From NCBI GenBank assembly GCA_030151135.1, contig JASLEQ010000342.1:1-8606 (forward strand): a stretch of 8,606 nt of DNA. The letters are read 5' to 3'. Positions 1 through 6,932 of this stretch are shown here, one piece after another. Both the position numbers and the translations under genes were made by a program. Source of the DNA: Candidatus Sulfotelmatobacter sp. (GTDB lineage Bacteria > Acidobacteriota > Terriglobia > Terriglobales > SbA1). The notes below the pieces were generated by a model. The model had not been told where the DNA came from. It saw only the letters and a program-made list of their open reading frames with translations, and did no database searches. Within the stretch, counting starts at the first letter, position 1; each line of letters begins with the position of its first letter.

Positions 1-347
1 ACCTCGACCCTGGTCGAGATCTCGCCGGTTTTCAGGGCGGCGTCGACGCGGCGTTCGGTGGCGACATCGACGGTCACGCCCGTGGCGACGAAAGTCTGGA
101 ACCCGGTCTGGGTGACGGTGACGTTATAGGTCCCGATGGGCAATTCGGGGATGGTGTAGCTGCCATCGCCGCTGGTTTGGGTAGAGCGCTCAAGGCCGGT
201 ACCGGTGTTTCTTACCGTGACGTTGGCTCCGGCGATGACCGCTCCCGAGGGGTCGGTGACATTTCCGAGGATGGTTCCGCGGAAGGTCTGCGCGGACACG
301 CTGATGGCGGCCAAAAACACAAACACCAAGAAAACGCGCGCTCTCAT
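1..347 (-). CDS. CRD-containing TonB-dependent-receptor-type outer membrane protein, N-terminal part (cut by window edge)
   Basis: Only the first 115 codons are in the window; the gene continues past position 1. The reading frame from the ATG at 345-347 is open to the edge. A good ribosome site (AAGGAGAG, about 3-4 bases before the ATG) fixes the start. Residues 1-20 form a signal peptide: MRAR, a hydrophobic core, then a likely cut after SVSA or SAQ. Residues 24-104 are a carboxypeptidase-regulatory-like beta-sandwich, with the typical GxVTDPSGAVIAGANVTV opening and the GDGSYTIPELPIGTYNVTV core. In Acidobacteriota this arrangement is the usual N-terminus of very large (about 1000-1200 residue) Oar/TonB-dependent-receptor-like barrels that take up or bind large substrates at the outer membrane. 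The plug and barrel are not visible, so the receptor assignment is inference and the substrate is unknown. The gene follows the CRD-barrel gene on the same strand but has a 283-bp leader of its own. Confidence 0.85.
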   Translation of the reverse strand, partial: MRARVFLVFVFLAAISVSAQTFRGTILGNVTDPSGAVIAGANVTVRNTGTGLERSTQTSGDGSYTIPELPIGTYNVTVTQTGFQTFVATGVTVDVATERRVDAALKTGEISTRVE

Positions 348-423
348 GTTCTCTCCTTACAACAGGTCAGTTTTAGGGGGATGTTTCTATCGCGGGTTAA
401 TGGCGGCGTAGCTCTGGGAAGCT

Positions 424-453
424 TGCAATTCCTTGCACACAAAAGAGATGTGT
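424..453. repeat. Two adjacent short inverted repeats in the receptor-gene leader
   Basis: TGCAA (424-428) and TTGCA (433-437) form a perfect 5-bp dyad around TTCC. It is followed at once by ACACA (437-441) and TGTGT (449-453), a second 5-bp dyad around a 7-base centre. They lie 77-106 bases before the start codon of the receptor-type gene. They could be protein-binding sites or part of the mRNA leader. Arms this short can arise by chance, so this is a weak call. Confidence 0.25.
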
Positions 454-483
454 AGCCCCACCCCGCAAATCAAGCTGGCAACA

Positions 484-513
484 ACACTAACGAAAGAGTA
501 CCGGTAGAGTCAA
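484..513 (-). promoter_or_regulatory. Possible sigma70-type promoter for the receptor-type gene
   Basis: On the minus strand, TTGACT (508-513; 5 of 6 to the -35 consensus) is followed after 18 bases by TAGTGT (484-489; 3 of 6 to the -10 consensus). It would start a transcript near 477 with a leader of about 130 bases. The -35 match is good and the -10 match is poor. No convincing intrinsic terminator is visible between the end of the CRD-barrel gene (631) and this site, so read-through from upstream is also possible. Confidence 0.3.
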
Positions 514-630
514 CCAAGAGTTTGTTGATGGTTACCATAGATTTTACGAATGGGGTAAGGGCCGGTACTGGGTCACGGGAATCCAGTTTAGTGAGCTTTT
601 GAGGGATAGAACTGAGTGCCGGCGGTAACT

Positions 631-2298
631 CTAGAACGTGAAGGCCACGCCGCCGCGGACCGATCGAGCGGAGTCGACAAGGTAGACGGTCTGGCCGTCG
701 GAGCCGACTACGGGTACGTATCCCTGGGCTAGGAGATTGCGGATATCGATGAGGGCTTCCATGTGTCCGCCAAGACTCGGGATGGGCTGACGGATGAAGA
801 TGTTCAGGAAGGGATCACTCTGGCCTGCCGAGGCGTTAAACATATCGACGGGCGTCAACGTAGTGCCATTGATCCAACGATAGCTGGCAATCCAGCGGGT
901 GTGGGTAAGAGGTGTCGTGCAGCTGAGCTTGGCTCCGAGAGCATGATGGCGCTGGGTCGACATCGACTGTCCGGCCTGGATGAGGGGCACGTCGGAACGG
1001 GAAAGATCGAGGGCGCCGCCATAGGAGTAGTCCAACGTGGCGGTGAGGTCGGAAGCGAATTTGTGCTGCAGGACGACTCGAACGCCATTGGTGTCGAGGG
1101 CGCGTCCGGGGTAGCTGAAGGTGCCGGAAGAGAGGTCAGGCAGGAGAAATCCGCTGGCTGCCGTGACGTCACCAACTCCCGTGAGCGCGGGGTTATCGAC
1201 ACGATCGGAATAGAACGCTGCCTGAACGTTGGTGTTGCCGAGGCGACGCGAAAGGCTGAGTTCCTGGTGATGGGCGCTCTCAAGCAGCGGAGAGAACCCG
1301 GCCATGCTCACACGCGGATTCGCCTCACTTAAATCGGAAGGAGTGGAGTCGAAACCTTTTTCCGTTCGGGTGTCGGGCCGAGAAGTCGTGTAGTTGTACT
1401 CAACGAGGGTATTGGGCGACAGGTGCATGTCGGCGGAAGCAAACGGACGGAAGGCATTCAGATGACCCAAGAACTGGATGGTCTGTAACTCGCTGCCGAA
1501 CTTGAGCTCCAGGACATCGCCGAGCGCCAGGCTATCGGTGGCCGAAAGGGCCAAAGCCTGAAGCGCGGCGCTGTGGAGGTTCGGATCGGAGGAAGTAAAC
1601 CGGCTGACGGTCATCGCGATCGTAGGCTCGGAACCGTTCGGAAGGCGATGAGAATACCGGGCACGAACGACTGCGGCAGGAAGACTTTCGCCGTAACCTA
1701 CGTTGCCGCTGAAAGCAAGGCGACCGGTCGCGAAGACAGAACGCTCGAGGGTGAAGCCGGTACTCATATCGGAACCGGTACCGTACCCACCGGCGGCGGA
1801 GCCGGCGAGAAAAGAGAGGGTGCCGCGGAATTCGTGGTCCTGTTTTTCGGTTGCGGGATCGTCAAAGATACGGAGGATTGGCCGGTTCGCCACCGAGCGA
1901 AGAGTCCATTTCCAATCGTCATCGTTGGAGAGGCTTCGCACCGGACCCAACTGCATGACATTCAGAAGAGTGCTGAGGGTGATGTTTACGCTGAGGCTGG
2001 CACCAGGTTTGAGTCCGACTTTTTCCCGCAAAGAAGGCAAGAACGACGGAGCGGTGACTTTCAGCGAATAAAGGCCGGGCAATAAGCCCGTAGCTGAATA
2101 GTGGCCGGAACCGTCGGTGAAGACTGTAAGTGAGTGATCGGTGGCGCCGAGTAGTTGCACGACGGCGCCCATCTGGGGGACGCCAGACGCATCACGGACG
2201 TAGCCTGAGATCGCTCCGGGTCGGTCAGCACCACTGGCCCATAAAGGGAGCGAGAGCCCAAACACGATTGTCCACGTTGCGAGCCTATGCAACTTCAA
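631..2298 (-). CDS. Exported CRD-domain protein with predicted outer-membrane beta-barrel
   Basis: 555 residues. Residues 1-24 are a signal peptide (MKLHR, hydrophobic core, LWASGA). Residues 27-112 are a carboxypeptidase-regulatory-like domain, with ISGYVRDASGVPQMGAVVQL and DGSGHYSATGLLPGLYSL. A conserved-looking linker with DDDWKWTLRS and NRPILR follows at about 126-143. The rest alternates polar and hydrophobic residues in the way of barrel strands and ends in Phe (VRGGVAFTF), the usual C-terminal signal for outer-membrane insertion. At about half the size of Oar-type receptors, it is a compact CRD barrel of unknown substrate. The start is TTG at 2296-2298: the codon just upstream in frame is TAG, and starting here gives a complete signal peptide. 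The gene follows the GWxTD gene by 33 bp, so the two are very probably one operon and may act together at the outer membrane. The barrel assignment is inferred from residue pattern, not from a recognised TonB box or plug. Confidence 0.8.
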   Translation of the reverse strand: MKLHRLATWTIVFGLSLPLWASGADRPGAISGYVRDASGVPQMGAVVQLLGATDHSLTVFTDGSGHYSATGLLPGLYSLKVTAPSFLPSLREKVGLKPGASLSVNITLSTLLNVMQLGPVRSLSNDDDWKWTLRSVANRPILRIFDDPATEKQDHEFRGTLSFLAGSAAGGYGTGSDMSTGFTLERSVFATGRLAFSGNVGYGESLPAAVVRARYSHRLPNGSEPTIAMTVSRFTSSDPNLHSAALQALALSATDSLALGDVLELKFGSELQTIQFLGHLNAFRPFASADMHLSPNTLVEYNYTTSRPDTRTEKGFDSTPSDLSEANPRVSMAGFSPLLESAHHQELSLSRRLGNTNVQAAFYSDRVDNPALTGVGDVTAASGFLLPDLSSGTFSYPGRALDTNGVRVVLQHKFASDLTATLDYSYGGALDLSRSDVPLIQAGQSMSTQRHHALGAKLSCTTPLTHTRWIASYRWINGTTLTPVDMFNASAGQSDPFLNIFIRQPIPSLGGHMEALIDIRNLLAQGYVPVVGSDGQTVYLVDSARSVRGGVAFTF

Positions 2299-2302
2299 CT
2301 AT

Positions 2303-2320
2303 GCCCCACCCCCTGGGGGA
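2303..2320 (-). promoter_or_regulatory. G-rich ribosome site of the CRD-barrel gene, inside a CCCCC/GGGGG dyad
   Basis: On the minus strand the 33-base spacer reads CCCCCAGGGGG (2309-2319), then TGGGGCATAG, then the TTG start. The only Shine-Dalgarno-like sequence is this G-run, and part of it can pair with the C-run just upstream (4 bp with a 3-base loop). Together with the TTG start this predicts low or conditional translation of the second gene relative to the first. That consequence is inference. Confidence 0.4.
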
Positions 2321-2331
2321 AAAGCAGGGAG

Positions 2332-4134
2332 TTACTCTACTGCAAATACGGCGGACGGATCAACGGTCTGATTCGAGACCCGATCGTTGACCTTGATTTG
2401 AATTTTGTAAATGCCGGGTTGCAGATTCGCGGCCTGAATCGATTTCTGCAGCGTCAACTGATCTCCGACATTGCCCATAGTATCGGTCGATTCGGTTTTC
2501 TGAATGATCTGCTTATTTGTTTGAACGTTGGTGATGTCGTATTCGATGGTGGCGGAAGCCTTGTGAGTCTTCTCGTCCACGCCGAGATTATAGACCTGCA
2601 TCCAGAAATTAAGCTTCTGATCTTTATCGCGGTTAAAGAGTGCCGGCTTGCCATTGGCGGGAGCGACACGCGGCCGCACCTTCATGGTTCCAATAACGAA
2701 GCTGCCGCTGCCGATGGCTTTTGTGGGAACGGGCTCCATTTGATCGGCAACGATAAGCGATGAGGTAGCGAGCTTGTCGTCAGAATATTCCGGCACCATG
2801 ATGCTGCGACTGTAGATGCCCTTGCGGTCACCATTGACATCCTTGATCGCTATATAGACTTTATAGCGGCCTGGCCGCAGCGGAAGTGCCTTCCAGTAGA
2901 CCGAGGCGTTCTCCGCGGTGCGGGGCAGCAGTTCGGCAGGAACGTCGACCTGAACGGTATCTTCAAAGGTCTGAACGATTTTGCCAGTCAAGGTGGAGAG
3001 CTTCGCGTAGATATTGACGGTACCGCGCTGCACGCCATCTTTATTGACGAAGGTGATGTCGCGGTTCTTCATCTGAATCGTGATCGGCACCAGGACGGTA
3101 TCGCTGGTCACCTTCACGAAATCAGAGCGCACGTCGAACGGCATCGGATTCAGAATGACCTTGGAGTTCACTTCCTCGGTAAGGTCGGTGAACTTGATCT
3201 TTGGAGCCTGCTGCAGCTTGTAGAACTGCTCGAGCCGATCGAACTGCTTGCTTTCCTGCATTGAACTCTGAGGTCCCAAGCCGAGACGTTCGAGTCCGCC
3301 GCCGGTAAAGCGCTGGGCCTTGTTGGCCATTCCCATCTGCTCCCACATGGTGAGGCCGGCGTTGGGAGTCATGAGGAGAGCGTCCTTTTCGGAGCGATCC
3401 ATGGTCATGTGATATTCGCCGCACATGCAGGAGTCGACAAATTCGATGATGACTTCCTGGCCGATGCCCTCAATGTAGCGATACCGCCAATCTTCGAAGG
3501 GGAAGGTCGAAGTCTCGCCGCCGCCTTCGTCCATGGGGCGCTCGTAAGTGCCGCCGGAGGGATGGGATTCGATTTCGTCGGGCTTTCCAAAGACGATGTA
3601 AATACGGCCGCGATCGGTTTTCCATCCTGGGACGCCAGCTGCAAAGTGCTCGTTGGCGTAGGCGATGCGCTGGTAGTGCTCTTCCTTATATTCGTTCTCT
3701 TCGGTGTCGGGCGTAGGGTCGCGGCGCTGCCAGAACGCTTCGATGAAGTTGTCGCGCTCTTCGTCATTCGAGAGCTGCTTGAAGGCGGCACGTTCTTCAT
3801 CGGTGATGATGTAAACGACGTCTTCGTCGAGCCACTTTTTATAAGGCTTGCTTAATTCCTGCCGGAGAGCGCGTTCGTTCTTCTTCTTGGCCTTTTCGTT
3901 GACGGGGCGTTTAAGCGGGTCGACAGCGTCGGGAGCCTTGTTTTGGGGCGCAGCGGCGTCTTTGGCAGATTTATCGGCTGTGTTCTGATCCTGAGCTGCC
4001 TGATCCCGCTCGGCCTGGATCTGGTCTTTGGGATCTCTGGGTTGGTCCTGGGCAAGGGCGGCGGAAGCCACGAGACCCACAGAAAGGATCAATACATACC
4101 TGAAAATGGTTTGAAGAGATGCTACCCGGAACAT
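2332..4134 (-). CDS. GWxTD-domain exported protein
   Basis: 600 residues. Residues 1-28 are a signal peptide (MFRVASLQ, hydrophobic stretch, ASAALA before Gln29). Residues 29-100 are a highly charged Q/D/K/A-rich linker, likely disordered. The domain that names the family follows: WLDEDVVYIITDEERAAF (101-118), FWQRRDP (134-140) and the diagnostic GWKTDRGRIYIVFGKPDEIE (170-189). A CMC cysteine pair sits near residue 236-238 (EFVDSCMCGEYHMTMD). The C-terminal half (about 310-600) looks like beta-sandwich repeats, with phrases such as LPLRPGRYKVYIAI and LQPGIYKIQIKV. GWxTD proteins occur in Acidobacteriota, Bacteroidota and relatives; their biochemical role is not established to my knowledge. 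They are exported and likely periplasmic or outer-membrane associated. The ATG start at 4132-4134 has AGGAG 8 bases upstream and a plausible promoter. The gene leads a two-gene unit with the CRD-barrel gene. Confidence 0.92.
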   Translation of the reverse strand: MFRVASLQTIFRYVLILSVGLVASAALAQDQPRDPKDQIQAERDQAAQDQNTADKSAKDAAAPQNKAPDAVDPLKRPVNEKAKKKNERALRQELSKPYKKWLDEDVVYIITDEERAAFKQLSNDEERDNFIEAFWQRRDPTPDTEENEYKEEHYQRIAYANEHFAAGVPGWKTDRGRIYIVFGKPDEIESHPSGGTYERPMDEGGGETSTFPFEDWRYRYIEGIGQEVIIEFVDSCMCGEYHMTMDRSEKDALLMTPNAGLTMWEQMGMANKAQRFTGGGLERLGLGPQSSMQESKQFDRLEQFYKLQQAPKIKFTDLTEEVNSKVILNPMPFDVRSDFVKVTSDTVLVPITIQMKNRDITFVNKDGVQRGTVNIYAKLSTLTGKIVQTFEDTVQVDVPAELLPRTAENASVYWKALPLRPGRYKVYIAIKDVNGDRKGIYSRSIMVPEYSDDKLATSSLIVADQMEPVPTKAIGSGSFVIGTMKVRPRVAPANGKPALFNRDKDQKLNFWMQVYNLGVDEKTHKASATIEYDITNVQTNKQIIQKTESTDTMGNVGDQLTLQKSIQAANLQPGIYKIQIKVNDRVSNQTVDPSAVFAVE

Positions 4135-4142
4135 GAGAGGGA

Positions 4143-4199
4143 CTCCTGCCAGAACAAACGCCGTCTGCTCATTTTAAGGCCCTGGTAGACCAAACGCAA
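4143..4199 (-). promoter_or_regulatory. Promoter and ribosome site of the GWxTD operon
   Basis: On the minus strand, TTGCGT (4194-4199) is followed after 17 bases by TAAAAT (4171-4176; 5 of 6 to TATAAT). The ribosome site AGGAG (4143-4147) lies 8 bases before the ATG. A transcript would begin near 4164 with a short leader of about 30 bases. Spacing is ideal, the -10 is strong and the -35 is moderate (3 of 6). Confidence 0.5.
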
Positions 4200-4312
4200 G
4201 GTTAAGTCTCGCCCGGAGAAGCGATTGCTACTACGTGGCTAGGAAGCGGGAGGGTGGCTGAAGAGTTGCCTGGGGAGGAAAGGGGAACCTGCATGGGTGG
4301 AATCGGGGCGCT

Positions 4313-4318
4313 ATAATT
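4313..4318 (+). promoter_or_regulatory. Perfect -10 box (TATAAT) for a long leader or small RNA
   Basis: TATAAT matches the consensus fully and reads toward the adaptor gene. The hexamer 17 bases upstream (CTGCAT) is a poor -35, so the promoter would need an activator or be weak. Transcription would start near 4325 and give a leader of about 208 bases before the adaptor ATG, covering the foldable segment that follows. Confidence 0.35.
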
Positions 4319-4331
4319 GATGCGTTCCGGG

Positions 4332-4446
4332 GGCGGGCACGTTCCATTTCCCACCGTAACGGGTCTCGGGTCTAATCCAGCGAAGATGCTCGGAACTTTC
4401 TCGAAGGAAAGCTCGTAACAGAGGGTGTGTGCCCGTTACATCGAGC
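4332..4446 (+). ncRNA. Candidate structured leader or small RNA
   Basis: Several complementary segments are nested here. GGCGGGCACGT (4332-4342) can pair with GTGTGCCCGTT (4427-4437), counting G-U pairs. Inside it are a small CTTTC/GAAAG hairpin at about 4397-4412 and AGC/GCT near 4379-4390. Two alternatives compete for the same right arm: GTAACGGG (4356-4363) with CCCGTTAC (4432-4439), and GCTCGTAAC (4411-4419) with GTTA plus CGAGC (4435-4446, 3-base bulge). A T-run (GAGAGCTTTTT) follows near 4453-4462. Mutually exclusive folds of this sort are seen in regulatory leaders, but I recognise no known RNA family and have computed no fold. Confidence 0.25.
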
Positions 4447-4480
4447 AGCTGGAGAGCTTTTTCTGCGGCAGATAAACGAT

Positions 4481-4509
4481 TTGGTGAAAGAGTTATTTTC
4501 TGAAATAAA
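4481..4509 (+). promoter_or_regulatory. Weak proximal promoter candidate for the adaptor operon, overlapping an AT-rich dyad
   Basis: TTGGTG (4481-4486), 17 bases, then AATAAA (4504-4509) gives an optimally spaced but weak -35/-10 pair ending 23 bases before the adaptor ATG. The spacer and -10 contain a perfect dyad, TTATTT-TCTG-AAATAA (4493-4508), placed where a repressor would block polymerase. It could equally be a small hairpin in the leader. The ribosome site of the adaptor gene is poor (GACGGAAT before the ATG). Confidence 0.3.
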
Positions 4510-4532
4510 GCCAAGCCGGATGTGACGGAATT

Positions 4533-5930
4533 ATGAAACTTTGGAAAAAAATTGCAATCGGCGCCGGAATTCTGGTTCTAGTGCTGGGCATTATCGGCTT
4601 CACAGTTCACCAGAGCCACAAGAACGTAGTCACCGTGCAGACTGGGAAAGCGCAGCGCGCGGACCTGGCGACGGTGGTGAGCGGCTCGGGAGAAATCAAG
4701 CCGAAGACGTACGTGAACATTGGCGCGAATGCGTATGGAAAGATCACCCACCTGTACGTGAGGGAAGGGGATCATGTGAAGAAGGGTCAATTGCTGGCGC
4801 AGATCGATAATGTGCAGTCGGCGGCAGATCTGAGCGCAAACCAGGCGGCGCTGCAAGCCGCAGAAACGGACGCGCTGGCTGCCGATGCGGGATTGAAGAC
4901 TTCGCAAGCCGACATGCTGCGGGCGCAGGCAGACTACGACCGCAACAAGCTCGACTGGGACCGGGCACAGAGCTTGTTCAAGGACGGCCTGATTTCGAAG
5001 TCGGATTTCGATAGCCGCAAGAATGCATGGGCCACGGCCGATGCGGGGCTGACGCAGGCGCAAGCTCGGGTCACACAGGCGAAGGCGCAGAAGGAATCGG
5101 CCGACAAGCATGTGTCGCAGGCTCACGCCACGCTGGCGCGTGTGAGCGACGTGCTGCAGAAGACGACTTATACCGCCCCGTATGACGGCGTGGTCACCAA
5201 CCTTCCTGTCCGCGAGGGCGAATCGGTGGTCATAGGAATCCAGAACGCGCAGGGGAGCACATTAATGACCCTTGCGGATATGTCGGTCATTACGGCTGAA
5301 GTAAAGGTAGATGAGACCGATATCGTAAACGTGAAGCTGGGACAACCGGCTGAGGTCATGATCGACGCGATTCCGAAGAAGGTATTTCACGGGACGGTAA
5401 GTGAAATTGGAGACAATGCGATCGTACGGTCGAGTGGAGTTTCGACATCACAGCAGGCAACGGCCAGCGAAGAAGCGAAGGACTTCAAAGTGGTGGTGAC
5501 GTTGAACGACGCTCCGCAGGACGTGCGTCCGGGACTGTCAACTACGGCGAAAATCACGACCGCGACGCGAGGAAACGCGCTATCGATACCGATACAGGCA
5601 TTGACGCTGCGGACGAAACAGCAAATTGAGGCGCAGAACAATTCACCGGGGTCGGTGCATGCCGCCGCCCCAGTGGTAAAGGAAGTTGCATCCAAATCGA
5701 AGAAAGACGATGAGGTGCAGGGAGTTTTCGTAGTCCGGAACAAGAAAGCGATGTTCGTGCCGGTGACGACAGGGATTACGGGAACAACCGACATTGAAGT
5801 GGTCGACGGGTTGAAAGAGGGCGACGAAGTGATCACCGGGAGTTACAAGGTATTGCGGACTCTGCGGCCGGGGAGCAGCGTGAAGATCGACAACACGAGT
5901 CCGAAAAAGGAAGACGAAGAATCATCGTAA
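4533..5930 (+). CDS. RND/HlyD-type periplasmic adaptor (membrane fusion protein, MacA-like)
   Basis: 465 residues. Residues 1-6 (MKLWKK) plus a hydrophobic stretch (7-24) give one inner-membrane anchor with the body in the periplasm. The adaptor layout is complete. First comes a lipoyl half-motif with GKITHLYVREGDHVKKGQLLA (69-89). A long alpha-helical coiled-coil hairpin follows (about 94-205, with LFKDGLISKSDFDSRKNAW near its tip). The second lipoyl half is TAPYDGVVTNLPVREGESV (214-232). A beta-barrel follows (about 250-345, AEVKVDETDIVNVKLGQPAEV), then a membrane-proximal domain (to about 455) with VVDGLKEGDEVITGSY, and a Lys/Glu/Ser tail. A charged, probably disordered insert (about 363-396) interrupts the last domain. 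Such proteins bridge an inner-membrane transporter and an outer-membrane channel. The ABC ATPase gene downstream points to an ABC (MacAB-type) rather than a proton-driven pump. The substrate cannot be read from sequence. Confidence 0.93.
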   Translation: MKLWKKIAIGAGILVLVLGIIGFTVHQSHKNVVTVQTGKAQRADLATVVSGSGEIKPKTYVNIGANAYGKITHLYVREGDHVKKGQLLAQIDNVQSAADLSANQAALQAAETDALAADAGLKTSQADMLRAQADYDRNKLDWDRAQSLFKDGLISKSDFDSRKNAWATADAGLTQAQARVTQAKAQKESADKHVSQAHATLARVSDVLQKTTYTAPYDGVVTNLPVREGESVVIGIQNAQGSTLMTLADMSVITAEVKVDETDIVNVKLGQPAEVMIDAIPKKVFHGTVSEIGDNAIVRSSGVSTSQQATASEEAKDFKVVVTLNDAPQDVRPGLSTTAKITTATRGNALSIPIQALTLRTKQQIEAQNNSPGSVHAAAPVVKEVASKSKKDDEVQGVFVVRNKKAMFVPVTTGITGTTDIEVVDGLKEGDEVITGSYKVLRTLRPGSSVKIDNTSPKKEDEESS

Positions 5931-6093
5931 GGGTCGTTACTTTGAGTGGATTGATACGTCAAACGAAGGGACCAGGGGTAAGGGAATAGATTCGCAAGGG
6001 TCTCGTGGCTGTAGAAGCGGAACTGTTCCCAACGACCGGCCCGACACCCTAATCCCTGAAGCCCAAGATCGGAGAGGTCAGTGGCATCGGACG

Positions 6094-6107
6094 AGGAGAA
6101 AAACATG
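6094..6107 (+). promoter_or_regulatory. Ribosome site that selects the ATPase start
   Basis: AGGAGA (6094-6099) stands 5 bases before the ATG at 6105-6107. An in-frame GTG at 6081 also has a GGAGAGG in front but gives a tighter spacing and a rarer start codon, and would add 8 residues (MASDEEKN). I prefer the ATG. The 174-bp gap before it (5931-6104) shows no clear promoter or terminator. Confidence 0.55.
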
Positions 6108-6881
6108 GCAACCGCAGAAGTAATCAGCATGCCGAATAGCACAGTTCCAAACCCGGTGGACGTGGCGCCTCCGGAATCGTGCATGATCGCGGCCGAGGAT
6201 CTATGGAAGACCTATGACATGGGGTCGGAACAGCAAGTGCATGCGCTGCGGGGCGTGAACTTGCGTATTCAGCGAAATGAATATGTCGCCATCATGGGGC
6301 CCTCCGGGTCGGGAAAGTCGACGCTGATGAACCTGATTGGCTGCCTCGATACACCATCGCAGGGAAAGTATTGGCTCAACGGTCAGATCGTGAGCGAACT
6401 GGATGACGACGAACTGGCGCGGATTCGAAATAAGGAGATCGGGTTCGTATTCCAGACCTTCAACCTGCTGGCCCGGGCCACAGCACTGCATAACGTGGAA
6501 TTGCCGCTCATTTATGCGGGCGTGCCGACCGAAGAGCGGATGGAACGCGCGAAAGGGGCTTTGACTGCAGTGGGAATGGGCTCGCGCATGAGCCATAAAC
6601 CGAATGAGCTTTCCGGCGGACAGCGGCAACGTGTTGCCATCGCACGAGCGCTGGTGAACAAACCGTCGATTATCCTGGCAGACGAACCGACCGGCAATCT
6701 CGATTCGCAAACCGGCGTGGAGATCATGGCGCTGTTTGATCGACTGCAAAAGGAAGGAAACACCATCATTCTGGTCACGCACGAGCATGATATCGCCGAA
6801 TACGCGCACCGCGTGATCTACATTAAAGACGGCGTGATCGCGAGCGATCAGCGAAGTAAGGCTGGCGGCGGCACGAACTAA
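6105..6881 (+). CDS. ABC transporter ATP-binding protein, MacB/LolD family
   Basis: 258 residues from the preferred ATG (266 if the GTG at 6081 is used). All nucleotide-binding motifs are intact: Walker [10 protein letters not shown] (65-73), Q-loop Gln117 (VFQTFNLL), signature [15 protein letters not shown] (169-183), Walker B IILADEP (189-195), D-loop NLD (198-200) and H-loop His226 (VTHEHD). The opening [25 protein letters not shown] (from residue 27) and [18 protein letters not shown] are typical of ATPases that serve FtsX/MacB-like permeases. A Pro-rich extension of about 26 residues precedes the usual start. The protein is cytoplasmic and should dimerise under a permease to drive export with the adaptor upstream. 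It is a stand-alone ATPase: there is no fused permease and none follows before the terminator. Confidence 0.95.
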   Translation: MATAEVISMPNSTVPNPVDVAPPESCMIAAEDLWKTYDMGSEQQVHALRGVNLRIQRNEYVAIMGPSGSGKSTLMNLIGCLDTPSQGKYWLNGQIVSELDDDELARIRNKEIGFVFQTFNLLARATALHNVELPLIYAGVPTEERMERAKGALTAVGMGSRMSHKPNELSGGQRQRVAIARALVNKPSIILADEPTGNLDSQTGVEIMALFDRLQKEGNTIILVTHEHDIAEYAHRVIYIKDGVIASDQRSKAGGGTN

Positions 6882-6900
6882 TACTGTTCAAACGTCTCTC

Positions 6901-6932
6901 AACGCCCGGCTTCGGCTGGGCGTTTCGCTTTT
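6901..6932 (+). terminator. Intrinsic terminator with UUCG tetraloop
   Basis: AACGCCCGGC (6901-6910), loop TTCG, GCTGGGCGTT (6915-6924): a 10-bp stem with one G-U pair, then TCGCTTTT. It begins 19 bases after the ATPase stop codon. The stem is strong and the tail moderate. It marks the end of the adaptor-ATPase operon. Confidence 0.85.

Larger units (their letters stand above)
4135..4532. other. 398-bp divergent intergenic region
   Basis: This separates the minus-strand GWxTD operon from the plus-strand adaptor operon. It holds the GWxTD promoter on the left, an isolated perfect TATAAT (4313-4318, plus strand), a segment rich in inverted repeats (4332-4446), and an AT-rich dyad next to the adaptor gene (4493-4508). 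The only open frame of size here (4311-4514, minus strand, TTG start) has no ribosome site and no family resemblance, so I do not call it a gene. Confidence 0.6.

Noticed and set aside
763..1332. Plus-strand open frame of 189 codons antisense to the CRD-barrel gene
   Set aside because: It mirrors the codon structure of the real gene; no ribosome site and no family resemblance.
4311..4514. Minus-strand open frame of 67 codons in the divergent spacer
   Set aside because: TTG start with no ribosome site, no recognisable family, and it overlaps the promoter and leader elements of the adaptor operon.
5941..5975. TTGA-TACG-TCAA dyad and TTGAGT as a promoter for the ATPase gene
   Set aside because: No -10 element lies at suitable spacing; the arms are only 4 bp and expected by chance.
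5843..6184. Minus-strand open frame of 113 codons across the adaptor-ATPase junction
   Set aside because: It runs antisense to two well-supported genes, with low-complexity composition and no family resemblance.
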